Shown: positions 1 to 9,397, numbered from the stretch's first letter. The stretch: DNA of 64,000 bases from G964020105 sp964020105 (GCA_964020105.1 OZ026535.1:1302001-1366000); one strand, 5' to 3'. Notes: a model not told the origin generated them from the sequence alone. Numbers and translations: made by a program.

Positions 1-722
1 TTTGGATTACTAAAAATTTCACTAGTCTTACCAAATTCTACCAAACGTCCTAAATGAAAGAAAGCGGTATTTTTAGATACTCTAGCAGCCTGTTGCATTG
101 AGTGAGTTACGATAATTATTGAGTAATTAGCACTTAACTCTTCAATTAAGCTTTCAATTTTTGCGGTAGCGATGGGATCCAGAGCAGAGCATGGCTCATC
201 CATAAGAATAATATCCGGACCTATGGCGATGGTTCTAGCGATACAAAGTCTTTGTTGTTGTCCGCCAGATAAACTAAACGCACTATCATGTAATCTATCT
301 TTAATTTCACTAAGAAGGCCAACTCGCTCAAGAGAATACTTAACTATTTCGTCGATTTGCTTTTTTCCAAAGGCAATGCCATGTATTTTAAGTCCATAGG
401 CAACATTTTCAAAGATTGTCTTAGGGAAGGGATTAGGTTTTTGAAAAACCATGCCAACTTTCATTCTAAGCTCAACAGGATCTAATTTGGGATTATTAAT
501 TTCAACGCCATCAATCTTTATGGAGCCATTCATGGAGAAAATATTAATTAAATCATTCATGCGGTTAAGACATCGTAGGAAGGTGGATTTTCCACAACCA
601 GAGGGACCAATAAAAGCTGTTACTTGTTTCTCTAGTATGTGTAAATTTATATCAAAAAGAGCTTGTTTTGTGGCATAAAACACATTAACATTTTCGACAA
701 TTATTTTTTTATAATCTTGCAA
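1..722 (-). CDS. pstB: Phosphate ABC transporter ATP-binding protein PstB (partial, 3' end cut)
   Basis: ATPase subunit of the high-affinity phosphate importer PstSCAB at the inner membrane. I translated the minus strand directly because the reading frame runs off the left edge. Walker A GPSGCGKS lies near residue 39, a Q-loop (VFQKPNPFP) near 91, the ABC signature LSGGQQQR near 152, Walker B with DEPCSALDP near 175, and the switch histidine in VTHSMQQA. About 240 residues are visible, and the family is roughly 250, so only a short C-terminal piece is missing. The start must be TTG: an in-frame TAA lies just upstream and a TAAGGAGG ribosome-binding site sits 4 bases before it. It follows pstA by 16 bases, as last visible gene of the operon. 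Product identity is very secure. Confidence 0.96.
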   Translation of the reverse strand, partial: MQDYKKIIVENVNVFYATKQALFDINLHILEKQVTAFIGPSGCGKSTFLRCLNRMNDLINIFSMNGSIKIDGVEINNPKLDPVELRMKVGMVFQKPNPFPKTIFENVAYGLKIHGIAFGKKQIDEIVKYSLERVGLLSEIKDRLHDSAFSLSGGQQQRLCIARTIAIGPDIILMDEPCSALDPIATAKIESLIEELSANYSIIIVTHSMQQAARVSKNTAFFHLGRLVEFGKTSEIFSNP

Positions 723-738
723 AGCTCCTCCTTATGCA

Positions 739-2025
739 CTAAAATTTCACTTCGAATTTATTACGTAAATAAATTGATATCCAATTAATAAATATTAAAA
801 AAATCAATAGTAGCATGCTGGCAGCGGATGCTTTTTCTATGTAGCCAACTTCTGGACTATCAGACCATAGCAGTATTTGTACAGGGAATACTACAGCCTT
901 TGAAGTGATACTTGTAGGAGTATTATTAATAAAAGCAACCATACCAATCATCAAAAGTGGAGCAGTTTCTCCAATTATCCTTGATATACTTAAGATGATT
1001 CCGGTTAGGATTCCTGGAATTGAGCCAGGCAATAGATGGTGAATTATCACCTGTAATTTAGAGGAGCCAAGACCATAGGCGGCTTCTTTTATAGAAGAAG
1101 GGACAGAGGCAAGGGCTATTCTACTAGCAATAATGATTGTTGGCAAAGCCATTAAGGTTAAGACAAAGGATCCAAGCAGTGGGGTTGATCTTGGGATTCC
1201 AAGAAATTGCTGAAATAAAATTAATCCTAACAGCCCAAAAATTATTGATGGCACTGCAGCCAGATTATTAATATTAACATCTATGAAATTAATAAGACGC
1301 CCTTTTGGAGCAAACTCTTGTAGATAGATTGCTGCGCCAACACTAATTATAACTGAAAATAATACTGTTAAAGCTACGGTGTATAAGGAGCCAATAAAGG
1401 CTCCAGCTACGCCTGCTAACTCTGGATATCTTGAGTCTGAGTTATTAAAGAAATTTTTATTAAATTTTTTAATAATCAAGCCTTCTTTTTTAAGTATATC
1501 TAGTGCAGCCGTGGTTTCTTCACTTAATAAACTTCCTGAGCCTAGATAATTTTTTAATAACATATCAAGATTAGAGCTAACTAAAATTTCCATTTTTCTT
1601 GTTGTATCAACAATTGCAGTGCCCTCTGTAACAGCTAAGTTTTTTATATTAATACTTTCTTCTGCGCCAATTAAATCAGGGATATTTATGTTAGAAGTGT
1701 TTTTAATTTTCAACTTAAGAAACAGTTGTTGTAGATTTTCTTCAATTAAAAGATCGTAGTCTGCTTGATGAAGATCTACCTTGTTATTGTTTGCTTGGGA
1801 AAGCAATTTTTTAGAGAAAAGGATATCGATTTTTAAATAATGAGTGTAAAAAGCAGAGTATCCTTTTGAAAATATGGAGTAGAGCAAAAGAAACAACATA
1901 ACTATAGCAAAAGCTATGGACAGCAAACAAGTTAGTTTAAATATTTTTTCTTTAACATGGCGTATAGCTAGATGTTTTTTGGGGGCATAGTCGATTTTAT
2001 TATTAGAGATTTTATGTTTACTCAT
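739..2025 (-). CDS. pstA: Phosphate ABC transporter permease PstA
   Basis: One of the two transmembrane subunits of the phosphate importer. At about 428 residues it is longer than the ~300-residue E. coli protein; the extra N-terminal part (one membrane anchor plus a polar region to about residue 200) matches the layout of alphaproteobacterial PstA with an N-terminal DUF3333-type extension. The C-terminal half holds several hydrophobic segments and the cytoplasmic EAA loop (EAAYGLGSSKLQVI) that docks on PstB. I chose the ATG at 2025, in an ATGAGTAA overlap with the pstC stop, because it suggests translational coupling. An in-frame ATG 36 bases upstream is possible but lies further inside pstC. 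Confidence 0.93.
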   Translation of the reverse strand: MSKHKISNNKIDYAPKKHLAIRHVKEKIFKLTCLLSIAFAIVMLFLLLYSIFSKGYSAFYTHYLKIDILFSKKLLSQANNNKVDLHQADYDLLIEENLQQLFLKLKIKNTSNINIPDLIGAEESINIKNLAVTEGTAIVDTTRKMEILVSSNLDMLLKNYLGSGSLLSEETTAALDILKKEGLIIKKFNKNFFNNSDSRYPELAGVAGAFIGSLYTVALTVLFSVIISVGAAIYLQEFAPKGRLINFIDVNINNLAAVPSIIFGLLGLILFQQFLGIPRSTPLLGSFVLTLMALPTIIIASRIALASVPSSIKEAAYGLGSSKLQVIIHHLLPGSIPGILTGIILSISRIIGETAPLLMIGMVAFINNTPTSITSKAVVFPVQILLWSDSPEVGYIEKASAASMLLLIFLIFINWISIYLRNKFEVKF

Positions 2026-3400
2026 AAGTTTTTTTGTACCTATTAACGATTCTAATGGCAATAATATTTAAAATGAGAGTTAATAATAAAAGCATCAAAC
2101 CCAAGGCAAAAGCGGATAAAGTTTTAGGAGAATTAAATTCCTGATCACCTTGAACCAAGATTGCAATCTGAGTTGTAACAGTTGTAACAGGCTCAAGGGG
2201 ATTAAAAGTTAGATTGGCAGCTAAAGAGGAAGCCATAACAACAATCATAGTTTCACCAATGGCTCTAGATATTGCAAGAAGAATGCTGCCTGCAATACCA
2301 GGAAGAGCGGCAGGGATAAGGATATGCCTAATCATTTCATTTTTCATTGAACCCATGCCCATTGCTCCCTCACGCATGGAATTTGGGATTGAATTTAATA
2401 TGTCATCAGAGAGTGAGGAAACTAGAGGAATAATCATAATTCCCATAACAACTCCGGCATTAAGGGCATTTTCGGCGCTGATTGAAAGATTAAAAAATTG
2501 ATCAAAAACAAATACTAAAAATGGAGCAAAAGAAATAGCAGCAAAGAACCCGTATACTATGCTTGGTATACCGGCTAATATTTCAATCATGGGCTTGATA
2601 ATTTTTCTAGTTTTGTTTGACATATATTCAGACATGTAGATGGCTGCGGACACCCCAACGGTACCGGCAACAGCAATAGAAATAAAAGCAATTAAGAATG
2701 TACCGCTTAATAGTGGTACTACTCCGAAGCTGTTGTCTGGATCCATCTCATAAGCGTTAGGTGCCCATTTTGTACCAAATAAAAATTTCAATATGGAAAC
2801 TTCTTTAAAGAAGAGGAATGCCTCAAAAAATAAAGAGCATAGGATACCGAAGGTAGTCATTACAGCGATCACTGCAAAAACTAGGAATATATTTTTAATA
2901 AATTTTTCTATTTTTTTCTGAAAATTAAGCTCTAAATTAATTTTGTTAATCATAATCAATAAGGTTAATGAGATCAGACATAATATAAATACAGAAATAG
3001 ATATATTTCCTATATTTTGATAATAAATATATTTTTTAGCTACGGTAATTAAAATATTCTTATCTATTGCCTTAAGATGAGTTGTAATAGTGCTTATTTC
3101 AACCCCCTCTGCTATCTCTGAGGCGATTCGTGTCACCTCAGACTTAGCTAGGCTTTGCACTATGGGTTTTTGTCCTTTAAAAAGATCATGTAGATAAAGT
3201 TTATCGATTAAAGTGTGAGAGAAGCTATTTATAATTAAGAATATAATAAAACTTGGTAATACTGCCCAAATAGCCAAATATATAGAAATGTATGAGTTAT
3301 TGTTAGATTTTTTTTTACTGATAGTTTTAATTGTAAAGAAACGGTTTACAAAAATATAAATCGCAACGAATAATAGTAAAAAAATGAGAACTAGATACAT
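2018..3400 (-). CDS. pstC: Phosphate ABC transporter permease PstC
   Basis: Second permease subunit of PstSCAB. It has 460 residues with a long N-terminal part holding two or three hydrophobic segments separated by a polar loop, then the permease core. The EAA-type docking loop reads EGAMGMGSMKNEM and is followed by the ISRAIGETM motif shared with PstA. Like PstA it is of the enlarged alphaproteobacterial type, longer than the ~320-residue E. coli protein. The ATG lies a single base after the pstS stop codon, and its own stop overlaps the pstA start, so S, C and A are clearly co-transcribed. Family assignment is secure. Confidence 0.93.
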   Translation of the reverse strand: MYLVLIFLLLFVAIYIFVNRFFTIKTISKKKSNNNSYISIYLAIWAVLPSFIIFLIINSFSHTLIDKLYLHDLFKGQKPIVQSLAKSEVTRIASEIAEGVEISTITTHLKAIDKNILITVAKKYIYYQNIGNISISVFILCLISLTLLIMINKINLELNFQKKIEKFIKNIFLVFAVIAVMTTFGILCSLFFEAFLFFKEVSILKFLFGTKWAPNAYEMDPDNSFGVVPLLSGTFLIAFISIAVAGTVGVSAAIYMSEYMSNKTRKIIKPMIEILAGIPSIVYGFFAAISFAPFLVFVFDQFFNLSISAENALNAGVVMGIMIIPLVSSLSDDILNSIPNSMREGAMGMGSMKNEMIRHILIPAALPGIAGSILLAISRAIGETMIVVMASSLAANLTFNPLEPVTTVTTQIAILVQGDQEFNSPKTLSAFALGLMLLLLTLILNIIAIRIVNRYKKTYE

Positions 3401-3401
3401 A

Positions 3402-4415
3402 TTAATTCAACTTTATTTTTTCAATCATAGCGTTGTATTCATTGTCAGATAAAGATATCAGTCCACTTTTTTTAAGGTAGCCATTGGAACCAATAGTGCC
3501 TTTATTAATGATTTCATTTACAAAATCTTTAAGACCAACTACAACATCTATATTATCGGCCTTAATATACATGTATAGTTCCCTAAATAGGGGATAAGTT
3601 TTTGCATCGAAGCTTTTACGTGAGGGAGCAATGCCCTCTATAAGGACTGCCGAAACATTTTTTTGATTATTTTCAAAATACGAATAACTAAGTATAGCTA
3701 AAGTATCCTTAGAGGAAGTAACTTTTTGGATAAATAGAGTATCATTTTCACCACCATCAATGTAGGGACCATCAGACCTGATGCTTTTGCATAGCTGTTG
3801 CACTTTATCCTCTGATACTTTCAATTTATTATTTTTAATATTATTATGACAGGATGTTTCCATAACAAGCTCAACAAATGTGTCACGAGTACCAGAAGTA
3901 GAGGGAGGTCCCATAACTTTTATTGGCATATCAGGTAGAGAAGAATCTATTTCCGACCATTTTTTATAAGGATTATCAATAGGAGCACCAGAGGAGGCTG
4001 GTACTTTTTCTGCTAAGGCGAGATATATTTGCTCTTTGGTTAAAGTAATAGATTTTAATGTTTTAGGATGAATAATAACAATAGCGTCATAGCCCAAAGT
4101 GATTTCAATTATATTATCTACTCCATTTTTTTTGCATATTTGGCGTTCGCTATCTTTAATTTTTCTTGAGGCGTTGCTAATATCAGGAGAATCTAATCCA
4201 GGACTGTGGCAAAACATTTTAAAACCCCCGCCAGTGCCCACAGCTTCAACGACTGGAGTTTTATATTGAGGATTTTTTTTATTGAATTTTTCTGCAATAA
4301 TTGTGGCGAAAGGATAGAGAGTTGAAGACCCTACAAGTAGGATCTGCTCTCTAGCTGATAACTTTGTAAGAATGATAGAAAAAATAACTAAAATAAAGTA
4401 AGTTAATTGCTTCAT
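3402..4415 (-). CDS. pstS: Periplasmic phosphate-binding protein PstS
   Basis: Periplasmic receptor delivering inorganic phosphate to PstCAB. Residues 1-21 form a signal peptide (MKQLTYFILV start, likely cleaved after LSA before REQ). Phosphate-contact motifs are visible: VGSSTLYPF near residue 26, a glycine-rich TGGGFKMFC near 65, ISNASRKI near 80 and PSTSGTRDTF near 165. A longer in-frame reading exists to 4463, but the ATG at 4415 has a strong AAGGGGGT ribosome-binding site and places the signal peptide at the N-terminus, so I use it. It is the first gene of the pst operon, with a 93-base gap from the upstream FkbM gene. No phoU or phoBR is visible in the window. Confidence 0.94.
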   Translation of the reverse strand: MKQLTYFILVIFSIILTKLSAREQILLVGSSTLYPFATIIAEKFNKKNPQYKTPVVEAVGTGGGFKMFCHSPGLDSPDISNASRKIKDSERQICKKNGVDNIIEITLGYDAIVIIHPKTLKSITLTKEQIYLALAEKVPASSGAPIDNPYKKWSEIDSSLPDMPIKVMGPPSTSGTRDTFVELVMETSCHNNIKNNKLKVSEDKVQQLCKSIRSDGPYIDGGENDTLFIQKVTSSKDTLAILSYSYFENNQKNVSAVLIEGIAPSRKSFDAKTYPLFRELYMYIKADNIDVVVGLKDFVNEIINKGTIGSNGYLKKSGLISLSDNEYNAMIEKIKLN

Positions 4416-4467
4416 ATTACCCCCTTGAAAGTGTTTTTCGTAGATAAGCATGTAAGCCGACAAGCAA

Positions 4468-4495
4468 AATGTAGCACATTTAGTCTTTTTTGCAA
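4468..4495 (-). promoter_or_regulatory. Possible sigma70-type promoter for pstSCAB
   Basis: Reading the minus strand, TTGCAA (4490-4495) is followed after 16 bases by TACATT (4468-4473), each matching four of six consensus positions, about 50 bases upstream of the pstS start. It lies in the only gap upstream of the operon. No convincing Pho box was seen. This is a weak pattern match in AT-rich DNA. Confidence 0.25.
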
Positions 4496-4508
4496 TATAT
4501 TTTATGTA

Positions 4509-5468
4509 TTAAATCCAGGCTAAAAGAGTCATTTCTTTCAGGATAAAACTTTGATTAAGTGGCATTATAGAGAAATTATACTCTGGATTTAGTTGCTGTA
4601 ACAGAGGTAGTATATAAAAAAACTCCTCTGGATTGTGATATATAGCGCAACTGATAATTGGCTTATGGAGTTTAATAATATTACAAGCACCTAGTAGTGC
4701 TTGTAAGGCGTATCCTTCAACATCAAGTTTTATGAGTCCAATTTTTTCTTGTGTGTTAGGATAATTTTCTTTATAAAAGCTGTCTAAACTAACTAAACTA
4801 ACTGATTCTTCTTTAGCTTTAAAGGGTTTGAAAATAAGAGATGCACCGTGATTTTGTACATTTGATAAATAGTATAAAATGTCATTATGATTTTCTCTAG
4901 CGAGAGCAACTTTGTGGATTTTAACTAAATTTTCCAGGGAGTTTTTTTTAATTACACCCTGTAATTTTAAGAAATTAATTGTATTTGGTTCAAAAGAGAT
5001 AATTTTTTTTGGCTGATATTTTGTTAAAATAAGAGCACTATCGCCCCAAAAAGCGCCAGCATCTATGAAGACTGTTCCCAGTAGAGATTTTTGAATTATA
5101 GGTGATAATTTTTTAAGTCCACAGTGTTGCCTAAAAATAGCTATTTCAAGTTTTTCATTGCCTAAGAGATTATATTTTTCATAGTACTTTGGCAGGATAT
5201 TTTTTTTATAATTTTGTTCAATTGTTATTTCCCTCAGCTCTTGTGGCAAGTAAAAAACTTCTTTGCGAATTAAAAAATCTTTAGAAGGCAAAGGCAGTCT
5301 TAAAATACGCTCTAGGAATGCTTCAACATGAGAAATTGATACACTATCTAAGGAATCCTTCAACTTATCTAAATGCTCTTGATAAAGAGCATTGTTATGA
5401 TGAAAGAAATCTTGAAATGTTTTAATGTAACTATCAAAGCCGTAAGATATGAAATTATCCTTATCCAT
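4509..5468 (-). CDS. FkbM-family SAM-dependent methyltransferase
   Basis: Probable methyltransferase of the FkbM family, which methylates hydroxyls of sugars or lipids; the substrate here is unknown. The SAM-binding motif I region reads FIDAGAFWGDSALIL near residue 130, followed by the acidic motif II in SFEPN near 155 and the family-typical IKLDVEGYALQALLG near 245. The first 110 residues are helical and not recognised; they may be a family-specific cap. It lies 19 bases downstream of comM on the same strand and could be co-transcribed with it. No strong ribosome-binding site precedes the ATG. FkbM membership is fairly sure; a role in surface glycan or lipid modification is only inference. 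Confidence 0.8.
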   Translation of the reverse strand: MDKDNFISYGFDSYIKTFQDFFHHNNALYQEHLDKLKDSLDSVSISHVEAFLERILRLPLPSKDFLIRKEVFYLPQELREITIEQNYKKNILPKYYEKYNLLGNEKLEIAIFRQHCGLKKLSPIIQKSLLGTVFIDAGAFWGDSALILTKYQPKKIISFEPNTINFLKLQGVIKKNSLENLVKIHKVALARENHNDILYYLSNVQNHGASLIFKPFKAKEESVSLVSLDSFYKENYPNTQEKIGLIKLDVEGYALQALLGACNIIKLHKPIISCAIYHNPEEFFYILPLLQQLNPEYNFSIMPLNQSFILKEMTLLAWI

Positions 5469-5487
5469 GCAAATTAATTCATTATTT

Positions 5488-7014
5488 TTAGTAGGCTTTA
5501 TAATATTCCATTTTTCTGTAGCTTAAAGCTTCCCCAATATGGACTCTATCAATATTAGCAGATTCATCAAGATCAGCGCAAGTTCTTGCTACTCTAAGAC
5601 TTCTAAAATATGCTCTAGTTGATAATTTTAGTTTCATAACAGCTAAATCCATTAATTCTTTGGCACTGTTAGACATAATAGCAAACTCGTCCAAAAGTTC
5701 TGATGGCACATCTGAATTGGTGATGAAATTATAATTTTTGTATCTATTTGCTTGGATCTCTCTAGATATTAAGATTCTTTTTTTAATTGCCTCAGTGATG
5801 GATTTATCAACTTTAATATTTAAATGCTCAAGAGGGACAGCAGGAACTTCAACAACTAAATCCATTCTATCAATTATTGGGCCTGAGATTTTACTCTGAT
5901 ACTGCTCACCGCAAAAGGGGGATTTTGAACAAGCTCTATCGCGATCACCAAGATATCCGCATTTACAAGGATTCATGGCAGCAACCAGTTGAAATTTAGC
6001 GGGAAATCTAACGTGTGAGTTTACTCTAGAGATATTAATATAACCTGTTTCAATTGGTTGCCTTAGGGCGTCTAATATATTTCTATTAAATTCAGCCAAC
6101 TCATCTAAAAACAAAATACCATGATTAGCTAAAGTAATTTCTCCAGGTTTAACTTTATTACCTCCTCCAACAAGGGAAGGCATAGAGGCAGAATGGTGTG
6201 GAGCTCTGTATGGACGCTTAGTTATAACAGATTGATTCCCTAATTCCCCTGCTATTGAATAAATCAAACTAACATCAATAGCCTCTTGTTTGGTAAGTGG
6301 AGGTAATATTCCTCCTAAAGCGTTAGCCAACATAGATTTACCAGAACCAGGAGGACCAATCATTAATAAATTATGACCACCAGCTGCTGTAATTTCTATG
6401 GCTCTTTTGGCACTGAGCTGACCTTTTACACTTGATATATCAGTAAAAGTAGTTTCAGTGGAGAAATTAGGTTTTATGTCATCTTCTTTTAAGGTAATTG
6501 ATTTGCCATTAAAATGCTCAATAATTTCCACAAGATTTTTTAATGCTATGGCCTCTACCTTGTCTTTAACAAGATATACTTCAGAAATCTGATTACGCGG
6601 AAAAATTAATCCCTTATTGCTGTCGGCGGCCAAGATTGCTGCAGCTAAAACGCCACTAACCTGGACAATGCCACCATCAAGAGCTAATTCACCTAGAGCT
6701 AAGTAGTTCATTATCTCTTCCTTAGGAATTAGGGAAACTGCAGCAAGTAGAGCAATAGCTATGGGTAAATCGAAATGACTACCTTCTTTTAGTAAATCAG
6801 CTGGTGATAAATTAACTAGTATTTTCCCTGAGGGTATTGCTATTCCAGCTGAGCTGAATGCTGCTCTTACTCTTTCTTTACTTTCAGAGACAGCCTTATC
6901 TGCTAAGCCAACTATATTGAATGATGGCAAACCTTTGGATATACTTACTTGTACATCAACAGATTTTGCAGATACGCCGTCAAAAGCTACGCTCCATATA
7001 CGTGATAAGCTCAT
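5488..7014 (-). CDS. comM: YifB/ComM family Mg chelatase-like AAA+ ATPase
   Basis: ComM is a hexameric helicase that promotes branch migration during natural transformation and recombination; in reduced genomes it may serve general recombination. The 508-residue length is normal. The N-terminal Lon-S5-like fold domain (about 1-175) precedes the AAA+ core with Walker A GPPGSGKSM near residue 220 and Walker B GILFLDELAEF near 300. A Cys-containing insertion (CKCGYLGDRDRAC) follows, and a Mg-chelatase C-terminal domain ends the protein. The ATG lies 70 bases downstream of hslU with no obvious promoter between them. Family identity is certain; the cellular role in this organism is inferred. Confidence 0.92.
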   Translation of the reverse strand: MSLSRIWSVAFDGVSAKSVDVQVSISKGLPSFNIVGLADKAVSESKERVRAAFSSAGIAIPSGKILVNLSPADLLKEGSHFDLPIAIALLAAVSLIPKEEIMNYLALGELALDGGIVQVSGVLAAAILAADSNKGLIFPRNQISEVYLVKDKVEAIALKNLVEIIEHFNGKSITLKEDDIKPNFSTETTFTDISSVKGQLSAKRAIEITAAGGHNLLMIGPPGSGKSMLANALGGILPPLTKQEAIDVSLIYSIAGELGNQSVITKRPYRAPHHSASMPSLVGGGNKVKPGEITLANHGILFLDELAEFNRNILDALRQPIETGYINISRVNSHVRFPAKFQLVAAMNPCKCGYLGDRDRACSKSPFCGEQYQSKISGPIIDRMDLVVEVPAVPLEHLNIKVDKSITEAIKKRILISREIQANRYKNYNFITNSDVPSELLDEFAIMSNSAKELMDLAVMKLKLSTRAYFRSLRVARTCADLDESANIDRVHIGEALSYRKMEYYKAY

Positions 7015-7083
7015 TAAACATCTCTTAATATCGATTGATCATATGATATTAAGTATACAGATAATGAATTTATAAAGAAATAA

Positions 7084-8379
7084 TTATATTATGTATTTAG
7101 ATAAATCATTATCATGTTTTAAATAAGCAATTTTTTCTTCTGCGATTTCTTTAGTAATCAAAATTTTTGTGCCTGAATGTTCAGCAGCTGTAAAATTAAT
7201 ATCTTCTAAGATTTTTTCTAAAACTGTTTGTAATCTTCTTGCTCCAATATTTTCAACTGTATCATTAAAATAGGCAGTTAGCTCTGCAATTTTCTCTATT
7301 GCATCATCGGTAAAGCTTATATCAACTCCTTCTGTGGCTAGCATTTCCTTATACTGCCTGATTAGATTAGATTGAGGTTCTAATAAGATCCGCTGTAAAT
7401 CTTCTTTATTAAGGGCTTTAAGCTCAACCCTTATAGGGAATCGCCCTTGCAACTCTGGTAATAAATCAGATGGTTTACTTAAATGGAAAGCACCAGAGGC
7501 AATAAATAAAATATGATCTGTATTAACAATGCCGTATTTGGTGGTTACACTTGTTCCTTCCACAAGAGGCAACAGATCCCTTTGTACCCCTTCCCTACTA
7601 ACGTCTCCACCTCTTCTTTCATAAGATGATGCTATTTTATCTATTTCATCTATAAAAACTATGCCATTATTTTCAACATTATCGATGGCAATTGCCGTGA
7701 GATTATCTAAATCTAGTAAATTTTCACTTTCCTCTTCAATTAAAAACTCGAGAGCAACTTTTATAGGCATTTTTTTATTTTTATATTTCTCTTTACCAAG
7801 GATAGCGTCTAAATTAAGCATTCCAAGTTGCGCTCCAGGCACTCCAGGAATTTCAAAGGATTGATTGCTAGTTTTTTGTTTTACTTTTATTTCAATTTCT
7901 TTATTATCAAGCTCTCCAGAATATAGTTTTTCTTTAAATCTATCTTTAGTTTCACTTGAGGAAGTCTCTCCGGCTAAAATATCAATCACTTTAGCAACAG
8001 CCAACACTTCAGCTTGTGAACGACACATTTTTTTCATATCAAGGGAGGTCATCTTAAGTGATAAATCTACTAAATCGCGAATTATTTGCTCAACATCGCG
8101 CCCAACGTAGCCAACTTCTGTGAATTTTGTTGCCTCAACCTTGATGAATGGCGCATTATCAAGTCCGGCTAAACGTCTTGCTATTTCTGTTTTCCCCACT
8201 CCTGTTGGTCCAATCATTAAAATGTTTTTTGGCATAACTTCTTTTCTTAATTCCTCGGACAGCTGCTTTCTCCGCCATCTATTCCTTAAGGCAATCGCCA
8301 CCGATTTCTTAGCAGATTCTTGTCCTACTATATGTTTATCTAATTCTGAAACTATCTCTTTTGGTGTAAAGTTTTTCAT
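7084..8379 (-). CDS. hslU: ATP-dependent protease ATPase subunit HslU
   Basis: AAA+ unfoldase of the HslUV (ClpYQ) cytosolic protease; it recognises and threads substrates into HslV. Walker A GPTGVGKTEIARRL is near residue 57, the pore-loop GYVGRD near 92 (family GYVG motif), Walker B GIVFIDEIDKIA near 240, and a C-terminal arginine-finger region (NIGARRLQTV) near 382. The I-domain between Walker A and B is lysine-rich. Length 431 is close to the usual 435-450. It starts 20 bases after hslV, the normal operon order. Neighbouring hslV and the intact motifs make the assignment certain. Confidence 0.97.
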   Translation of the reverse strand: MKNFTPKEIVSELDKHIVGQESAKKSVAIALRNRWRRKQLSEELRKEVMPKNILMIGPTGVGKTEIARRLAGLDNAPFIKVEATKFTEVGYVGRDVEQIIRDLVDLSLKMTSLDMKKMCRSQAEVLAVAKVIDILAGETSSSETKDRFKEKLYSGELDNKEIEIKVKQKTSNQSFEIPGVPGAQLGMLNLDAILGKEKYKNKKMPIKVALEFLIEEESENLLDLDNLTAIAIDNVENNGIVFIDEIDKIASSYERRGGDVSREGVQRDLLPLVEGTSVTTKYGIVNTDHILFIASGAFHLSKPSDLLPELQGRFPIRVELKALNKEDLQRILLEPQSNLIRQYKEMLATEGVDISFTDDAIEKIAELTAYFNDTVENIGARRLQTVLEKILEDINFTAAEHSGTKILITKEIAEEKIAYLKHDNDLSKYII

Positions 8380-8399
8380 AATTCATATCCAATTTATAT

Positions 8400-8933
8400 T
8401 TATTCTATTTCTTCTACTGAAATATTATGATTCGTATAAATACACAAGTCAGCAGCTATTTTTAAAGATTTTTCAGCTATCTCTCTGGCACTTAATTTGT
8501 TATCAAAACTAATGTATGCCTTAGCAGCAGAAAGAGCAAAATTACCTCCAGAACCAATGGCAACAACATTATCATCAGGCTCTAAAACGTCACCATTACC
8601 TGTCAAAACCAACATGTTATCTTTATCAGCTACTATTAACATAGCCTCAAGCCTTCTTAAATATTTATCCGTACGCCAATCTTTAGCAAGCTCAACACAA
8701 GCCCTTACAAGTTGCCCTGGATACTTTTCTAATCTACTCTCAAGCCTTTCAAACAATGTAAAAGCATCAGCAGTAGAACCTGCAAATCCTGCAATAACCT
8801 TTCCACTATTTCCAAGCTTTCTAACCTTCCTCGCTCCAGATTTTAGTACAGCGTTCCCTAAGGTAACCTGTCCATCCCCTGCTATGACTGTTTTATTGTT
8901 TTTTTTAACTCCAACTATCGTAGTGGCGTGCAT
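8400..8933 (-). CDS. hslV: ATP-dependent protease peptidase subunit HslV
   Basis: N-terminal threonine hydrolase, the proteolytic dodecamer of HslUV. The protein begins MHATTIVGVKKNNKTVIAGD; the catalytic residue is expected to be the first Thr of TTIVGV after removal of the three-residue leader. AGDGQVTLGN and the glycine-rich GSGGNFALSAAKA near residue 127 are family hallmarks. At 177 residues it is of normal length. It is the first gene of the hslVU operon, divergent from the HIT gene across an 86-base spacer that carries promoter-like sequences in both directions. Confidence 0.97.
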   Translation of the reverse strand: MHATTIVGVKKNNKTVIAGDGQVTLGNAVLKSGARKVRKLGNSGKVIAGFAGSTADAFTLFERLESRLEKYPGQLVRACVELAKDWRTDKYLRRLEAMLIVADKDNMLVLTGNGDVLEPDDNVVAIGSGGNFALSAAKAYISFDNKLSAREIAEKSLKIAADLCIYTNHNISVEEIE

Positions 8934-8959
8934 TTTTATCTCTCAATTTAATTTTAATT

Positions 8960-8989
8960 TTGATCCTTTGTATATTATATAGGTATAAT
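8960..8989 (+). promoter_or_regulatory. Probable promoter of the HIT gene
   Basis: TTGATC (8960-8965) and a perfect TATAAT (8984-8989) are separated by 18 bases and lie about 30 bases upstream of the HIT start codon. It overlaps the divergent hslV promoter, so the two genes may compete for polymerase. Confidence 0.5.
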
Positions 8990-9004
8990 TAGTTAATAAG
9001 TCAA
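8974..9004 (-). promoter_or_regulatory. Probable promoter of hslVU
   Basis: On the minus strand TTGACT (8999-9004, five of six -35 bases) is followed after about 17-19 bases by the overlapping -10 candidates TATATA/TATAAT (8974-8981), roughly 40 bases before the hslV ATG. The spacing to the perfect TATAAT is 19 bases, slightly long. No heat-shock sigma-32 element was recognised. Confidence 0.45.
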
Positions 9005-9019
9005 ATTAGAGTGCTTTAT

Positions 9020-9376
9020 ATGTATGATAAAAATAATATCTTTTATAAAATTATAAATGGTGCAATTCCTGCTAAAATAATCTTACAAAACAATAATGCC
9101 ATAGCTTTCCACGATATAAATCCTCAAGCTAAAATCCACGTTCTCCTAATTCCTAAAGGTCAGTACAGCAATATAGCCGATTTTGCCACATTAGCCTCTG
9201 TAATTGAGCAAACAGACTTTTTTAACGCCCTCTCCGAAATCATAAAAATGCTAGAAATTAAAAAAAATGGCTTCAGAGTTATCTCAAATTGTGGCAATCA
9301 CGCAGGGCAAGAAGTACCTCACTTCCATATGCACATATTGGGAGGCGAACCACTAGGCAAAATGTTATCTAAATAA
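9020..9376 (+). CDS. HIT family (HINT-like) nucleotide hydrolase
   Basis: Small histidine-triad protein, the branch that hydrolyses purine nucleoside phosphoramidates. The triad itself reads HFHMHIL near residue 99, preceded by the family block KIHVLLIPK near 39. Length 118 is typical of HinT. An in-frame GTG nine bases upstream could also initiate, but the ATG at 9020 has a GAG-type ribosome-binding site at better spacing and gives the usual N-terminus (MYDKNNIFYKI). It is transcribed alone, divergent from hslV and convergent with the AbgT transporter. The substrate in this organism is not known. Confidence 0.93.
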   Translation: MYDKNNIFYKIINGAIPAKIILQNNNAIAFHDINPQAKIHVLLIPKGQYSNIADFATLASVIEQTDFFNALSEIIKMLEIKKNGFRVISNCGNHAGQEVPHFHMHILGGEPLGKMLSK

Positions 9377-9397
9377 TAGCAGTTTTAAAAAAACTAA

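Noticed and set aside
7661..8512. Several plus-strand frames of 67-130 residues inside hslU/hslV
   Set aside because: They are antisense shadows of strongly conserved genes with Ser-rich composition.
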